A stretch of 5,878 nt of DNA from assembly GCA_046729895.1 (NCBI GenBank), contig JBKPHP010000054.1:1-5878 (forward strand), in the 5' to 3' direction. Positions 5,415-5,878 of this stretch are shown one piece after another. The translations under genes and the position numbers were made by a program. The stretch is from DASXBA01 sp046729895 (GTDB lineage: Bacteria; Actinomycetota; Thermoleophilia; Solirubrobacterales; Thermoleophilaceae). Within the stretch, counting starts at the first letter, position 1. Each line of letters starts with the position of its first letter. The notes beneath the pieces were generated by a model that saw nothing but the letters and a program-made list of their open reading frames with translations, had not been told where the DNA came from and did not search any database.

Positions 5415-5499
5415 AGGTCCTAAAGAAGTCCGTTCGGCGCGGGCAGGTAAGGCTCGACGTGCACCAATCCTGTTCGAGGCCCACCGCGTTCCGTAGTCG

Positions 5500-5878
5500 C
5501 TAGATCTCGATCTCGTTTGGGAGCCCGAAGCGCGGCAGGAGCTCGGCATCGAGGAAGGCGGTGATCTCGGCGATTCGATCACCGTCCAGTGTGAGCACGG
5601 TGATGCTCTCCGCCGCGAAGGTCGCCCGCTCCTCGTCCCAGATGTAATGACCGAAGGCCAGCTGCCCGTTCGCGCGGGCCGGGACGACGCGCCAGCGCCT
5701 ATCCCTCCGCAGGGGCCAGCCCTCGAGGAATGCGGCGACCGCCTTGCGGCCCCGATACCAGGTCGGCAGCGGGGGCATCGTCATCGTCGGCTCCTCGGTC
5801 AGCATCGACACGAGCTTGTCGACGTCGGCGCGCTCCCATGCGTCAACGAATCGGTCGACGATCTCGCGTAAGCGCTCG
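5500..5878 (-). CDS. C-terminal SnoaL-like domain of a probable ECF-type sigma factor (runs off right edge)
   Basis: The last 125 codons of a minus-strand gene whose start lies beyond the window; the frame is open to the edge, so the GTG at 5811 is internal. The sequence is an NTF2/SnoaL-like domain: IVDRFVDAWERADVDKLVSML, then TMTMPPLPTWYRGRKAVAAFL, RVVPARANGQLAFGHYIWDE, SITVLTLDGDRIAEITAFLD and the ending ELLPRFGLP. This pattern, especially TMPPLPTWYRGR and ARANGQxAF, is what I know from the C-terminal extension of ECF-type sigma factors of the TIGR02960/SigG group, where the domain modulates sigma activity in the absence of a classical anti-sigma factor. The sigma-2 and sigma-4 regions would be outside the window, so a free-standing SnoaL-like protein is the alternative. 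It ends in TAG, 85 bp from the convergent NAD kinase gene. Confidence 0.8.
   Translation of the reverse strand, partial: ERLREIVDRFVDAWERADVDKLVSMLTEEPTMTMPPLPTWYRGRKAVAAFLEGWPLRRDRRWRVVPARANGQLAFGHYIWDEERATFAAESITVLTLDGDRIAEITAFLDAELLPRFGLPNEIEI

Noticed and set aside
5405..5481. Weak hairpins between the convergent NAD kinase and sigma factor genes (GGACC/GGTCC; CTCGA/TCGAG with 16-base loop)
   Set aside because: Only 5 bp stems, one over the stop codon and one with a long loop, and no T run; not enough for a terminator call.
4164..5582. 472-codon minus-strand open frame opposite the NAD kinase gene
   Set aside because: Arg/Ala/His-rich translation without recognisable domains, fully explained by codon bias of the NAD kinase gene on the other strand.

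Overview
This is a high-GC bacterial window with dense coding, GTG starts, four-base gene overlaps and a probable leaderless promoter. The gene families (ArsR/SRPBCC pair, DUF899, VOC, TIGR02960-type sigma factor, a UbiB-like kinase without a quinone-synthesis context) fit Actinomycetota. A deep lineage such as Thermoleophilia/Solirubrobacterales is my best guess from the protein style, but this is not proven.

Layout. (1) The first ~1.8 kb is on the minus strand: the N-terminal 77 codons of an aldo/keto reductase that runs off the left edge, preceded in transcription order by a complete ABC1/UbiB-type atypical kinase with all its signature motifs. (2) A ~100 bp divergent spacer follows. Its right side carries a TATAGT -10-like box only 7 bases before the ATG of an ArsR-type repressor, and a perfect 15 bp dyad sits just inside that gene. 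(3) From 1929 to ~4240 there is a plus-strand gene set: ArsR repressor, SRPBCC/AHSA1 protein (4 bp overlap), VOC protein (166 bp later, strong Shine-Dalgarno), DUF899 thioredoxin-like protein (4 bp overlap), and the start of an alpha/beta-hydrolase (1 bp overlap). The hydrolase is cut off after ~52 family-like residues and is probably a pseudogene. (4) 4240-4514 has no convincing gene but contains two clear inverted repeats, one with a 9 bp perfect stem, and four copies of TGCGAG. (5) An NAD kinase follows at 4515-5414. (6) Convergent to it, at the right edge, is the C-terminal SnoaL-like domain of what is probably an ECF-type sigma factor.

How the genes may work together. The ArsR/SRPBCC/VOC/DUF899/hydrolase set looks like a small regulated operon for handling small molecules (ligand-binding, glyoxalase-fold, thioredoxin-fold and hydrolase-fold proteins under one autoregulated repressor). 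Its substrate cannot be read from the sequence. The UbiB-like kinase, NAD kinase and sigma factor appear to be independent neighbours. No mobile element, CRISPR array, rRNA or tRNA gene was seen.
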